Assembly: GCA_017301975.1 (NCBI GenBank)
Contig: JAFLEI010000007.1
Location: 124,001 to 188,000, forward strand
Length of the DNA: 64,000 nucleotides
Source of the DNA: Verrucomicrobiota bacterium
GTDB lineage: Bacteria; Verrucomicrobiota; Verrucomicrobiia; Verrucomicrobiales; Verrucomicrobiaceae
Direction of reading: 5' to 3'
The notes beneath the pieces were generated by a model. It did no database searches. It was not told the origin of the DNA and was given only the letters and a program-made list of their open reading frames with translations. Of the stretch, positions 18,210-25,436 are shown piece by piece; position 1 is the first letter of the stretch; every line of letters begins with the position of its first letter. A program made the translations under genes and the position numbers.

Positions 18210-18665
18210 ATGCACCTGCGACATTTCCTTCAGCTTGCCGGAGCAACCGCCATCGCAAGCTGCTCAACTTCATCGCCGGACAAAAAAACAGCTCCGCAAC
18301 CCTTTGCCTCATTGCCGGAAACAGATCAGGAAGTGTATGACGCCGTTTTTCGTTACCAAATTTCTCGATGGGCGGGCTCTTCGTACAAACAATGGTACTT
18401 GAAGCTATTGGGAGATGATGCCCCACAGGACCTCATCCAGCGCTATAGGGCCGAGGGCCTGGAGGTGTATCCCCGCTCTTCATACATCGAGGGGAATGGA
18501 GTTGTCTTTAGCATCAGTCGCATCGTCTCGCTCACCACATCGCACGCTGAACTAGCCGGAGGATATGCCTACGGCTCACTTGCCGCTGCATTCGGAAAAT
18601 ATCATCTCGTTAAAAAGCAAGGCCGCTGGATTGTGGCGTCATTCACAGTCGAGATATGCGCCTAA
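18210..18665 (+). CDS. small lipoprotein of unknown function
   Basis: A 151-residue protein with a lipoprotein signal: a short hydrophobic run then 'AIASC' as lipobox, with Cys18 as the lipidated residue. The mature part carries no motif I recognise. Base use is visibly more AT-rich than in the flanking genes, with codons such as TTT, AAA and ATT common. The gene lies between two copies of the channel gene's last 22 bases, which suggests that a segment of about 515 bp was inserted or duplicated here. It could be an acquired cassette. Confidence 0.65.
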   Translation: MHLRHFLQLAGATAIASCSTSSPDKKTAPQPFASLPETDQEVYDAVFRYQISRWAGSSYKQWYLKLLGDDAPQDLIQRYRAEGLEVYPRSSYIEGNGVVFSISRIVSLTTSHAELAGGYAYGSLAAAFGKYHLVKKQGRWIVASFTVEICA

Positions 18666-18697
18666 ATTGAATGCATCGAAGCGGTGAGTCCGGCACC

Positions 18698-18719
18698 GAA
18701 GCGAGCGGTGGGAAAATAG
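18698..18719 (+). repeat. 22-bp direct repeat, copy 2
   Basis: Matches 18161-18182 at 21 of 22 positions, including the TAG that is the stop of the channel gene in copy 1. Here it is not inside any gene. Together the copies bracket the lipoprotein gene. Confidence 0.85.
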
Positions 18720-18726
18720 CCCAGCC

Positions 18727-19161
18727 TCAGTCTCGCAGCACTTCGTCCGGCAGTTCGTTGACATCGCTTTTCAGACGGGGAAAATGGGCTGCAAGCGCCT
18801 GCCCGATGTCTTCAATCAGACGCACGAGCGACGCGGTGTAATCCCCCGCCTTGAAGCCTTCGGACAACTGATGGGCGAGTTGGTTCCAGAACGCTTCTTT
18901 GCAGAAGCGATGAATGCCCTCATCGGCCACGATCGCAAACTTGCGCGCCTGGGGGGCCACGAAGATGAGCACGGCATTGCGCTGAGAGGTGTCCTGCATC
19001 TTCAGACGGGCGAAGGTTTTCCATGCCTCTGAAATGGAATCCTCGACCGGTTTGTCCGTCACAAAGACGCGCAGTTCTCCACTGGAGCGCGCTTCCACAG
19101 ATTGGATCGCCCGGGTCACCTGCTCATCCACAATCGTGGCGATGAATTGGTTCGCGTTCAT
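18727..19161 (-). CDS. cytoplasmic TPM-domain protein
   Basis: A 144-residue TPM (YgcG/Psb32-like) domain without a signal peptide or membrane span. The pattern 'SSGELRVFVTDKP', 'RNAVLIFVAPQARKFAIVADEGIH' and 'FKAGDYTASLVRLIEDIG' fits the fold. It is the third gene of a lemA operon: the exported TPM gene ends 2 bases before its start. TPM domains bind metals in some members and have been linked to photosystem repair and weak phosphatase activity; the cellular role in this setting is unknown. Confidence 0.85.
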   Translation of the reverse strand: MNANQFIATIVDEQVTRAIQSVEARSSGELRVFVTDKPVEDSISEAWKTFARLKMQDTSQRNAVLIFVAPQARKFAIVADEGIHRFCKEAFWNQLAHQLSEGFKAGDYTASLVRLIEDIGQALAAHFPRLKSDVNELPDEVLRD

Positions 19162-19163
19162 GG

Positions 19164-19985
19164 TTACCACCCTCCGCTGGCGCCTCCTCCGCCTGTGCTG
19201 CCACCGCCACCGGAGAAAGAAGAACCGCCACCTCCCCCGCCTCCACCGCTCCATCCTCCGCCTCCGCTGGTCCAGCTACCGCTGCTGCTCCAGCTCCTGT
19301 TGAACCAAGGCTGGCCGCCCGTCACGCGGCGCCGGCCCTTCGCATCATAGAGATGGTCGCCCCGGAGTTTATAATATAATTGAAGCCCAACGGTGAACAG
19401 GATGAAAATAAAGAAAAGGATCATCACCCACGCCTGTGGATCGACATGCGACTCGGCCAAGGTCTTGCCGGTGCCTTGGTATTCGCCCTTTGTCGCCTCG
19501 ATCATTGCGGCCACCGCGAAGCTGGCTCCGCCTGTGTAGTCTTTGGCTCGAAAAAACGGCTTCATGCCCTCGATGATGCGAAAGCACTCCGCATCCGTCA
19601 GGCTGGCCTCCAAGCCGTAGCCGGTCTGAATGCGCATCTTGTGATCTTCAATGAAGACGAAGAGCACCGCGCCATTGTCACGATCGGCACGACCCACGCC
19701 CCATTTTTCAAAAGCACGCGTGCAGTAGTCCTCCAGACTCGAATCTGAGAGCATGTGGGAATAAAAGACCACCACCAGCTGGTTCGAGCTTTCACGCTCA
19801 TAGGCCGCCAGGCGTTCGTTCAGGCTGTCTCCCACCTCACGAGTCACGACACCCGTGTAATCATTGAAAAATCGCGCGGGCTTTTCCGGAAGCTGCTCAG
19901 CCGCCAGCACCGCCGTGACGGCAAGCGCCAGCATGAAGGGCACCAGCCGCAGCGAGCCGAAGCAGGATGAGACGCGTGCACTCAC
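19164..19985 (-). CDS. exported membrane TPM-domain protein (YgcG-like)
   Basis: A 273-residue protein with a signal peptide (cleavage near 'VLAAEQ'), a TPM domain at about 35-170 ('RDNGAVLFVFIEDHKMRIQTG'), one membrane helix near 185-205 and a Gly/Ser-rich tail ending in GGGGASGGW. This is the classic YgcG layout. Its start overlaps the lemA stop by 4 bases, so the two are co-translated. LemA with one or two TPM proteins is a conserved gene neighbourhood across bacteria, but the shared function has not been settled. Confidence 0.9.
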   Translation of the reverse strand: MSARVSSCFGSLRLVPFMLALAVTAVLAAEQLPEKPARFFNDYTGVVTREVGDSLNERLAAYERESSNQLVVVFYSHMLSDSSLEDYCTRAFEKWGVGRADRDNGAVLFVFIEDHKMRIQTGYGLEASLTDAECFRIIEGMKPFFRAKDYTGGASFAVAAMIEATKGEYQGTGKTLAESHVDPQAWVMILFFIFILFTVGLQLYYKLRGDHLYDAKGRRRVTGGQPWFNRSWSSSGSWTSGGGGWSGGGGGGGGSSFSGGGGSTGGGGASGGW

Positions 19986-20593
19986 GGCTGTTTGGGGGCA
20001 GCGCTGCCACCAAAGTTAAAATCCACTTTGGGCGGCTCCTCAGCTCCCGGCTTTGCCTGAAAGTAGGGACGCTCCTTGAAGCCGAGTGCCGAGGCATAAA
20101 ACACGGCGGGAATGCTTTTGATCTTTGTGTTGTAGCCCTGCACCACTTCATTGAAGCGCCCGCGCTCGACCGAGATGCGGTTCTCCGTGCCTTCCAGCTG
20201 AGACTGCAGAGCCAGGAAACCCGCATTCGCCTTGAGGTCCGGATAGCGCTCCGCCACCACGAGCAGACGACTCAGCGCGCCGCTGAGGGCGCCCTGGGCT
20301 TTTTCGAACGCTTCAAACTGCGCCGGGTCGGAGGGGGCGTTGTTGAACTGAACCTTGCCAACCGATGCACGGGCCTCGGTGATCTCCGTGAGGGTGCTCT
20401 TCTCAAAATTTGCCGCGCCTTCCACTGTTTTCACCAAATTCGGAATGAGGTCGGCCCGGCGCTGATACACGTTCTGCACCTGCGCCCACTGTGCCTCGAC
20501 AGCTTGGCTGCGCGAAACAAGACCGTTGTAACCGGTCATGACCGTCAGGACGATGACCGCAACAACACCAAGACCAATCAGGAGTGATTTCAT
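19982..20593 (-). CDS. lemA: LemA family protein
   Basis: A 203-residue LemA protein: an N-terminal membrane helix (residues 4-25), then a long helical bundle with the family stretch 'QVQNVYQRRADLIPNLVKTVE' shortened here to its RRADLIPNL core. The ATG at 20593 begins the helix; the longer frame from 20671 adds residues with no family match. It is the first gene of a three-gene operon with two TPM proteins, overlapping the next gene by 4 bases. LemA proteins are thought to act as membrane scaffolds. Confidence 0.92.
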   Translation of the reverse strand: MKSLLIGLGVVAVIVLTVMTGYNGLVSRSQAVEAQWAQVQNVYQRRADLIPNLVKTVEGAANFEKSTLTEITEARASVGKVQFNNAPSDPAQFEAFEKAQGALSGALSRLLVVAERYPDLKANAGFLALQSQLEGTENRISVERGRFNEVVQGYNTKIKSIPAVFYASALGFKERPYFQAKPGAEEPPKVDFNFGGSAAPKQP

Positions 20594-20738
20594 AAGTCCG
20601 ACGATAGGGATCAGTCTATCGAAACGCGATGAATAAATGGCCGCTTTTTTGTAAAGCACCTGAACCTGCATTCACCTGGCAAAATCTTTGATGCCAATAC
20701 GACGCCTTCTGCCACAATCGCACGAACTCATCACATCC

Positions 20739-21746
20739 ATGCACCCCACCCCTGATCACATCCTGCATACTGGCCTCGCCTTCTGGAGCTCCAAGACGCT
20801 GCTCAGCGCCGTCGAGATGGAAATCTTCACCGAACTGGCGAAACACCCGGGCGATCTCGCCACGCTGCAAGGCCGTTTGGGCCTGCACCCACGCGGTGCG
20901 CGGGACTTCCTTGATGCCCTGGTGGCGCTGGGATTTCTCGTTCGCGGAGATGACGGCATTTACCGCAACACCCCGGACTCCGAGGTCTTTCTGGACAAGG
21001 CCAAGCCCTCCTACATCGGCGGCATCCTGGAGATGGCGAATCACCGGCTCTATCCCTTCTGGGGCAGCCTGACGGCAGCCGTGCGCACGGGTGAATCCCA
21101 AAACGAATCCAAGGGCGGGCTGGATCCCTTTGCAGCTCTTTACGCAGACCCTGCGAAACTGAAAGAGTTCCTGCGTGCCATGTCAGGCGTGAGCCGTGGG
21201 GCCAACATGGCCATCGCGCAGAAGTTCCCCTGGGGTGAATATCGGAGCTGTGCAGACATCGGCACCGCTCAGGGAGATCTGGTGACGCAGATCACTCTCG
21301 CGCAGCCGCATCTCCAAGGCATTGGTTTTGATCTGCCTGAAGTGGGGCCCATCTTTGAAGATTATATCTTATCCAACGGTCTGGATTCCCGCGTGCGCTT
21401 TGCAGGCGGCAGCTTCTTCACCGATGAACTGCCTCAGGCCGATGTGCTGCTCTTCGGCCACATCCTGCATGACTGGGATCTGGAAACCAAGCGCATGCTG
21501 CTCCGCAAGGCCTATGCCGCGCTGCCCACCGGAGGTGCCGTGGTGGTGTATGATTCGATCATCGACGATGCGCGCAAAGAAAATGCCTTTGGCCTGCTCA
21601 TGAGCCTGAACATGCTCATCGAAACCCCGGGCGGATTTGACTACACCGGCGCAGACTGCATCGGCTGGATGCAGGAAGCCGGATTTACCAATTGCCGCGT
21701 GGAGCACTTGGTGGGCCCGGATTCGATGGTAATCGGCATCAAGTGA
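20739..21746 (+). CDS. SAM-dependent O-methyltransferase (ASMT/CrtF-like)
   Basis: A 335-residue class I methyltransferase of the acetylserotonin/hydroxyneurosporene O-methyltransferase group. The N-terminal half is a winged-helix dimerisation domain ('LFWSS' region onwards, then '[19 protein letters not shown]'). The SAM loop is '[10 protein letters not shown]' near 172-180, and 'HILHDWD' near 241-247 matches the conserved catalytic HDW region. The substrate is unknown: no pigment or secondary-metabolite genes lie nearby. The start at 20739 is preferred to 20688 on family length. It is divergent from lemA. Confidence 0.85.
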   Translation: MHPTPDHILHTGLAFWSSKTLLSAVEMEIFTELAKHPGDLATLQGRLGLHPRGARDFLDALVALGFLVRGDDGIYRNTPDSEVFLDKAKPSYIGGILEMANHRLYPFWGSLTAAVRTGESQNESKGGLDPFAALYADPAKLKEFLRAMSGVSRGANMAIAQKFPWGEYRSCADIGTAQGDLVTQITLAQPHLQGIGFDLPEVGPIFEDYILSNGLDSRVRFAGGSFFTDELPQADVLLFGHILHDWDLETKRMLLRKAYAALPTGGAVVVYDSIIDDARKENAFGLLMSLNMLIETPGGFDYTGADCIGWMQEAGFTNCRVEHLVGPDSMVIGIK

Positions 21747-21757
21747 GCCCCCGCAGC

Positions 21758-22219
21758 TCAGCGCTCCAGCAAGCCTCTTTTACGCGGCACAAACACCCAG
21801 GGCTGTAAAAAGCCCGCGGGATTGTCGGGCCAGTAGGCGCCGTCTTCGATCCATTCATAGAGGATGTCCACCTCTGAGCCCGAAAGCATCGGGCCGCCGT
21901 GGTTTCCTGGGTGGCTGCCGCCTTGGGCCACCGAGGTCAGCAGCCTGCTGGCGCCGGGATCTCCAGGAACGACGAACGCACGCCCGTACCTCCGTGGCGC
22001 ATACAGACTGCTGCGCTGCACCAGCGAAAGTCCCGCAGGAGGATGGCTGCCCTGATGGCAGGGCAGGCAGTGCGTTTCGAGCACCGGCTTGACGTACTGC
22101 ATGAAGTACCCGTGGCCCGCCACAGCCTCAAACGGATGCTCAGGATCTGTCTTGTGGGTGCAGGCAGCCATCCATGCAAGACTCAGGATAAGGCATAAAA
22201 GGATAACAAGGCGATTCAT
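21758..22219 (-). CDS. lipoprotein with cytochrome c heme motif
   Basis: A 153-residue lipoprotein: hydrophobic start, lipobox 'WMAAC' with Cys20, and a heme motif CLPCH in 'VLETHCLPCHQGSHPPAG'. The surrounding pattern, with 'LVVPGDP'-like 'FVVPGDPGASRLL' and 'MLSGSEVDILYEWIEDGA', matches the Planctomycetes cytochrome c domain PSCyt1. It would be an electron-transfer protein on the periplasmic face. It stops 11 bases from the convergent methyltransferase stop, and no terminator is visible between them. Confidence 0.8.
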   Translation of the reverse strand: MNRLVILLCLILSLAWMAACTHKTDPEHPFEAVAGHGYFMQYVKPVLETHCLPCHQGSHPPAGLSLVQRSSLYAPRRYGRAFVVPGDPGASRLLTSVAQGGSHPGNHGGPMLSGSEVDILYEWIEDGAYWPDNPAGFLQPWVFVPRKRGLLER

Positions 22220-22295
22220 CGCGCAATGCTAGCCCTGTGCCTGAGATCTGTGACGTCGAATATGCCTCAGAAATGCTGGTCCAGCCGCTCAGTTC

Positions 22296-22577
22296 TTAAT
22301 AAACCGGGCCTTTGACCGCCCAGCGCTTCAGAACAAAACCCGGACCTTTGGCACGCCATTTGGCCACATGCGGAGTGGTGTAATGCTGGTCAAACGCAGC
22401 CTGGTCCACATAGCTCTCGCTAAGCGCAAAGAGATTGGACTGTTCATTGTCCCGGCTGACTTCAAAGCGAAGGCATCCCGACTCCAGACGAGAAGCAGCG
22501 GCGTTTTCGAGGATGACTTCAAGAAATTCATCGATCTTCTGCGGATCGATCTCGAGGATGACAATGACGTTGACCAT
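22296..22577 (-). CDS. antibiotic biosynthesis monooxygenase (ABM) domain protein
   Basis: A 93-residue protein with the dimeric ferredoxin-like ABM fold: strand 'VNVIVILEI', helix 'KIDEFLEVILENAAASR', 'GCLRFEVSRD', then 'FALSESYVDQAAFDQHYTTPHVAKW'. Members include quinol monooxygenases and heme-degrading enzymes, as well as non-enzymatic proteins, so the activity is open. I use the ATG at 22577; an ATG at 22610 preceded by a weak AGG would add 11 residues. It is divergent from the LRR gene. Confidence 0.8.
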   Translation of the reverse strand: MVNVIVILEIDPQKIDEFLEVILENAAASRLESGCLRFEVSRDNEQSNLFALSESYVDQAAFDQHYTTPHVAKWRAKGPGFVLKRWAVKGPVY

Positions 22578-22654
22578 GACATCAAGAGAGAGGCGATTTT
22601 TGCTGAACATGCAACCTGCGTTCTACGTATCATGGCCTTAACATTTCCCCAGCC

Positions 22655-23815
22655 ATGAAACTTCGACTCGTCCTCCCCACGCTGATCGCCTTCAGTCTTC
22701 ACGCCCAAGACACCAAGCCAGCAACAGCCCCTGCGCCGGCAGCGACGACACCTCCCGCGGCAGCCCCCAAGGCCGAGACGAAACCCGCCCCCGCAGCTCC
22801 AGCCAAGGTGGAACCGAAACCAGCGTCAGCACCGGTCACACCTCCGACCAAAACGGATGCCAAACCCACGCCCGCCCCTGCCAAGCCCGCAACTCCTGCT
22901 CCGGCCCCCGCCAAGCCTGTGACTGCGCCTGCGAAGCCTGCAACTCCGGCGCCAGCCCCCGCCAAACCGACCCCGCCTCCGGCAAAGCCTGCGACATCTC
23001 CGGCCAAGCCAGCAACTCCTACCCCAGCAGCGGCCAAACCAGCGCCGCCGAAGCCTGTGGCTATTTTCCCTGACAAGGCGCTGGAGGCAGCGGTGCGCAA
23101 GCAGGTGTTCGCGAAGCGCGACACTCAGGAGGTGATCACGGCAGAAGATGTCGCGACCGTTTCCATCATCGAAGGCAAAAAGGCGGGCATCAAGGACCTG
23201 ACCGGTCTTGAGAAATGCAAATCCCTGGCTTCCCTGACGCTGCCGGAAAATCAGATCACCAACCTCGCGCCGATCAAAGGTCTGGAGCGCCTGCAGTTCC
23301 TCGATGTCTCCAACAACCAGATCAGCGACATCACGCCTCTGGCCGCGTGCAAGGCGCTGCAGTACGTCGAACTCACGGGCAACAAGGTGACGGATGTCTC
23401 CGCGCTTGGCGGGATTCAGGCCCTCACCTCGCTCTATCTGGCCAACAATCAGATTAAAGACGCCACGCCGCTGTTCAAGCTGCCCAAGGTGTGGACGCTG
23501 TATCTTGAAGGCAATCAGGTGACTGACATCACGGGCATCGGCGGGATGAAGTGGCTTTCCATGCTTTCGCTCAAAAGCAATGGAGTGAAGGACATCTCAC
23601 CCTTGGAGCCCCTCACGGAGCTGCAGTTCCTCTTCCTCGAAAACAACCAGATCACGGATCTCTCACCCTTGCACCGCATGTGGAAAAAGGACAATGATGG
23701 TCCGCGCGAATGGGCTCCTTACTGCCAGATTTTCATCGAAGGGAATGCCATCGACGAGGCTTCCAAGAAATTCGTGGAGGAGATGAAGAAGGCCGGGGCG
23801 CGCATTACGCCGTAA
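22655..23815 (+). CDS. exported leucine-rich repeat protein with Pro/Ala-rich stalk
   Basis: A 386-residue protein. A signal peptide (cleavage near 'SLHAQD') is followed by a Pro/Ala/Lys-rich stalk from about residue 20 to 130, with repeated AKPATPAPAPAKP-like units. A cap region ('FPDKALEAAVRKQVF') comes next, then about seven 22-residue leucine-rich repeats of the internalin type (consensus LxxLxLxxNQIxDITPL, about residues 180-370). LRR proteins of this type bind other proteins. The layout suggests a surface or periplasmic binding protein held off the membrane by the stalk. Confidence 0.85.
   Translation: MKLRLVLPTLIAFSLHAQDTKPATAPAPAATTPPAAAPKAETKPAPAAPAKVEPKPASAPVTPPTKTDAKPTPAPAKPATPAPAPAKPVTAPAKPATPAPAPAKPTPPPAKPATSPAKPATPTPAAAKPAPPKPVAIFPDKALEAAVRKQVFAKRDTQEVITAEDVATVSIIEGKKAGIKDLTGLEKCKSLASLTLPENQITNLAPIKGLERLQFLDVSNNQISDITPLAACKALQYVELTGNKVTDVSALGGIQALTSLYLANNQIKDATPLFKLPKVWTLYLEGNQVTDITGIGGMKWLSMLSLKSNGVKDISPLEPLTELQFLFLENNQITDLSPLHRMWKKDNDGPREWAPYCQIFIEGNAIDEASKKFVEEMKKAGARITP
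22870..23060 (+). repeat. Pro/Ala/Lys codon repeats in the LRR gene
   Basis: Imperfect tandem repeats of a unit encoding A-K-P-A-T-P-A-P, in the stalk of the LRR gene. Repeats of this sort can change length by slippage. Confidence 0.6.
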
Positions 23816-23878
23816 GGCTTGCCGGTCCCAGCATGCAAAGTGCTTGCCGTCACCTTGGCGTGCGGCTTAGCATGGGGC

Positions 23879-24889
23879 ATGCCCACGTTCCTTCGTTACC
23901 TCGCCCTCGGCCTGCTGCTCTCCGGAGTGCAGGCTGCTGAACCGCCACGCCAGTGGACTTCCAGCGATGGCAAATCGAAGTTCATGGGCAACTTGATCGA
24001 GTTCACTGACAAGGAGGTCAAAATTCGTCGCAGCACCGACTTCAACCAGTACCGTCTGGCGCTGGACAAGCTCTCCAAGGAAGATCAGGACTATATCCGC
24101 GGCCTGCTGCGCGAGAAGCACCGCGATGCGGGGCTCAAGGAAGGCGTGTACGCAGCGAAGATCACCGGGCAGTTTGTCAAAGGCGTGTCCAAGCAGGGCC
24201 TGAACTACCAGCTTTGGGGAAGTCCCTCCATGGATGGAACCCAGCGTTATCCTCTGGTCATCTGGCTGCATGGTTCCGGCCAGAGCGGCACCGACAACGA
24301 ATCGCAGCTCGGCGGAGCACCGAAAATCTGGACGAACGAAGAGAACCTGGCCAAGCAGCCCTGCTTTCTGCTGGCTCCGCAGTGCCCATCTGCAGACATC
24401 GGCTGGAAGAATCAGGTGGCGGACAACCTGCTCGCCCTCATTGCCGATCTCACGGAGCATCTGCCCATCGACCAAAACCGCTTGTACCTCACAGGATCAT
24501 CCATGGGCGGCTTTGGCACTTTCAGCATCGCCGCCAAATATCCACAGGTGTTTGCAGCCTGCGTGCCGCTCTGCGGCGGGGGCGATGTCAAAAATGCGGA
24601 GATCCTCAAGCCCATTCCGTTCTGGGTCTTTCATGGCGACAAAGATGACATGGTTCCCGTGGAGCGATCACGCGCCATTGTGGCGGCAGTCAAGCAGGCG
24701 GGTGGCGAACGCATGAAATACACCGAACTGGAAGGGGCAGGCCACGGCATCACAGGCATCGTATATCCTCGTGCCGACCTGCATGAATGGTTGTTTCAGC
24801 AGAAAAAACAGTCCATGTCAGCCCTTAAACAGCACCCAAGCCCCCGCGATGCTCCACCACCACCATTCCGCCACCTGCCAGCATCATGA
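23879..24889 (+). CDS. exported esterase/peptidase with SHD1-like N-terminal domain
   Basis: A 336-residue protein. The signal peptide is followed by a short SHD1-like domain ('RQWTSSDGKSKFMGNLIEF' through 'LDKLSKEDQDYI', about residues 20-75), common at the start of Planctomycetes and Verrucomicrobia enzymes. Then comes an alpha/beta hydrolase of the PHB-depolymerase/prolyl-oligopeptidase type. Catalytic residues in sight are Ser in GSSMGGFG, Asp in 'HGDKDDMVP' and His in 'GAGHGI', plus the oxyanion 'WLHGSGQSG'. The ATG at 23879 gives a clean signal peptide. The last 41 bases overlap the Fur-family gene in another frame. Confidence 0.82.
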   Translation: MPTFLRYLALGLLLSGVQAAEPPRQWTSSDGKSKFMGNLIEFTDKEVKIRRSTDFNQYRLALDKLSKEDQDYIRGLLREKHRDAGLKEGVYAAKITGQFVKGVSKQGLNYQLWGSPSMDGTQRYPLVIWLHGSGQSGTDNESQLGGAPKIWTNEENLAKQPCFLLAPQCPSADIGWKNQVADNLLALIADLTEHLPIDQNRLYLTGSSMGGFGTFSIAAKYPQVFAACVPLCGGGDVKNAEILKPIPFWVFHGDKDDMVPVERSRAIVAAVKQAGGERMKYTELEGAGHGITGIVYPRADLHEWLFQQKKQSMSALKQHPSPRDAPPPPFRHLPAS

Positions 24890-25334
24890 TGCAGACTCTG
24901 CACGCGAACTGGCGGCCACAATGATGGAGCGCGCGCGTGAAGCCGGTCTGCGGCGCACCAAGGCGCTGGAGAACGTCCTTTCCATTCTCGTTCATTCCCA
25001 CCAGCCACTCTCACTGGCGGACATCGCGGAATCGCCCGATCTCACCAGCGGCGCAGACAAGGCGACGGTTTACCGTGTGCTGGTCAAGCTGGAGGAACTG
25101 GGACTGATCCGGCGGCTGGGGCTGCATGACCGCAGCGCGTATTACACCCTCCTGCAGCCCGGGCATCATGATGACTACCTTATCTGCACGCAATGCGGCC
25201 GCATTCAGCGGCTGGATATTGCGTGCCCGGCGGAGACCTTGGAAAAGCAGATCGAAAGAGAGTCCGGCTTCCAGAAGCTCTACCATGAGCTGGAGTTCTA
25301 CGGCCTGTGCCCGAAGTGCGTGGCCAAAGCCTGA
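24849..25334 (+). CDS. Fur family metal-dependent regulator
   Basis: A 161-residue Fur/Zur/PerR-type protein. The N-terminus is unusually His-rich ('MLHHHHSATCQHHD'). The winged helix covers about 30-100 ('LSLADIAESPDLTSGADKATVYRVLVKLEELGLI' region), and the C-terminal dimer domain has two CxxC zinc motifs, CTQC and CPKC. It lacks clear clues to iron, zinc or peroxide specificity. The gene starts 41 bases inside the end of the esterase gene, which would couple their translation. An ATG at 24771 is also open but adds non-family residues. Confidence 0.85.
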   Translation: MLHHHHSATCQHHDADSARELAATMMERAREAGLRRTKALENVLSILVHSHQPLSLADIAESPDLTSGADKATVYRVLVKLEELGLIRRLGLHDRSAYYTLLQPGHHDDYLICTQCGRIQRLDIACPAETLEKQIERESGFQKLYHELEFYGLCPKCVAKA

Positions 25335-25380
25335 CCACGACCCATGGTCTGACGGCGGTTCTTCAAGCAGCGCCCGAGCA

Positions 25381-25416
25381 TAAAAAATCCCGCACCGGAA
25401 GCTCCAGTGCGGGATT
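25381..25416 (-). terminator. strong terminator for the Thr-rich gene, minus strand
   Basis: A stem AATCCCGCAC...GTGCGGGATT with one internal mismatch (13 bp in all), followed on the minus strand by a run of six T. It lies 20 bases beyond the stop of the minus-strand gene at 25437. The same hairpin could also serve the Fur gene on the plus strand, but the T-run faces the other way. Confidence 0.85.
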
Positions 25417-25436
25417 GAGATGAATCCAGACTCGAA

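Noticed and set aside
18698-18719. Target-site duplication made by an insertion sequence
   Set aside because: The repeat is 22 bases long and there are no inverted ends or transposase near it. A 3'-end-type insertion or tandem duplication explains it better.
20739-21746. Methyltransferase as part of a natural-product cluster
   Set aside because: No polyketide, peptide-synthetase, terpene or pigment genes lie beside it, and the neighbours are housekeeping or of unknown function.
22870-23060. Repeated units that might be taken for a CRISPR array
   Set aside because: The units are codon repeats for Ala, Lys, Pro and Thr within an open frame, of uneven length, and have no unique spacers.
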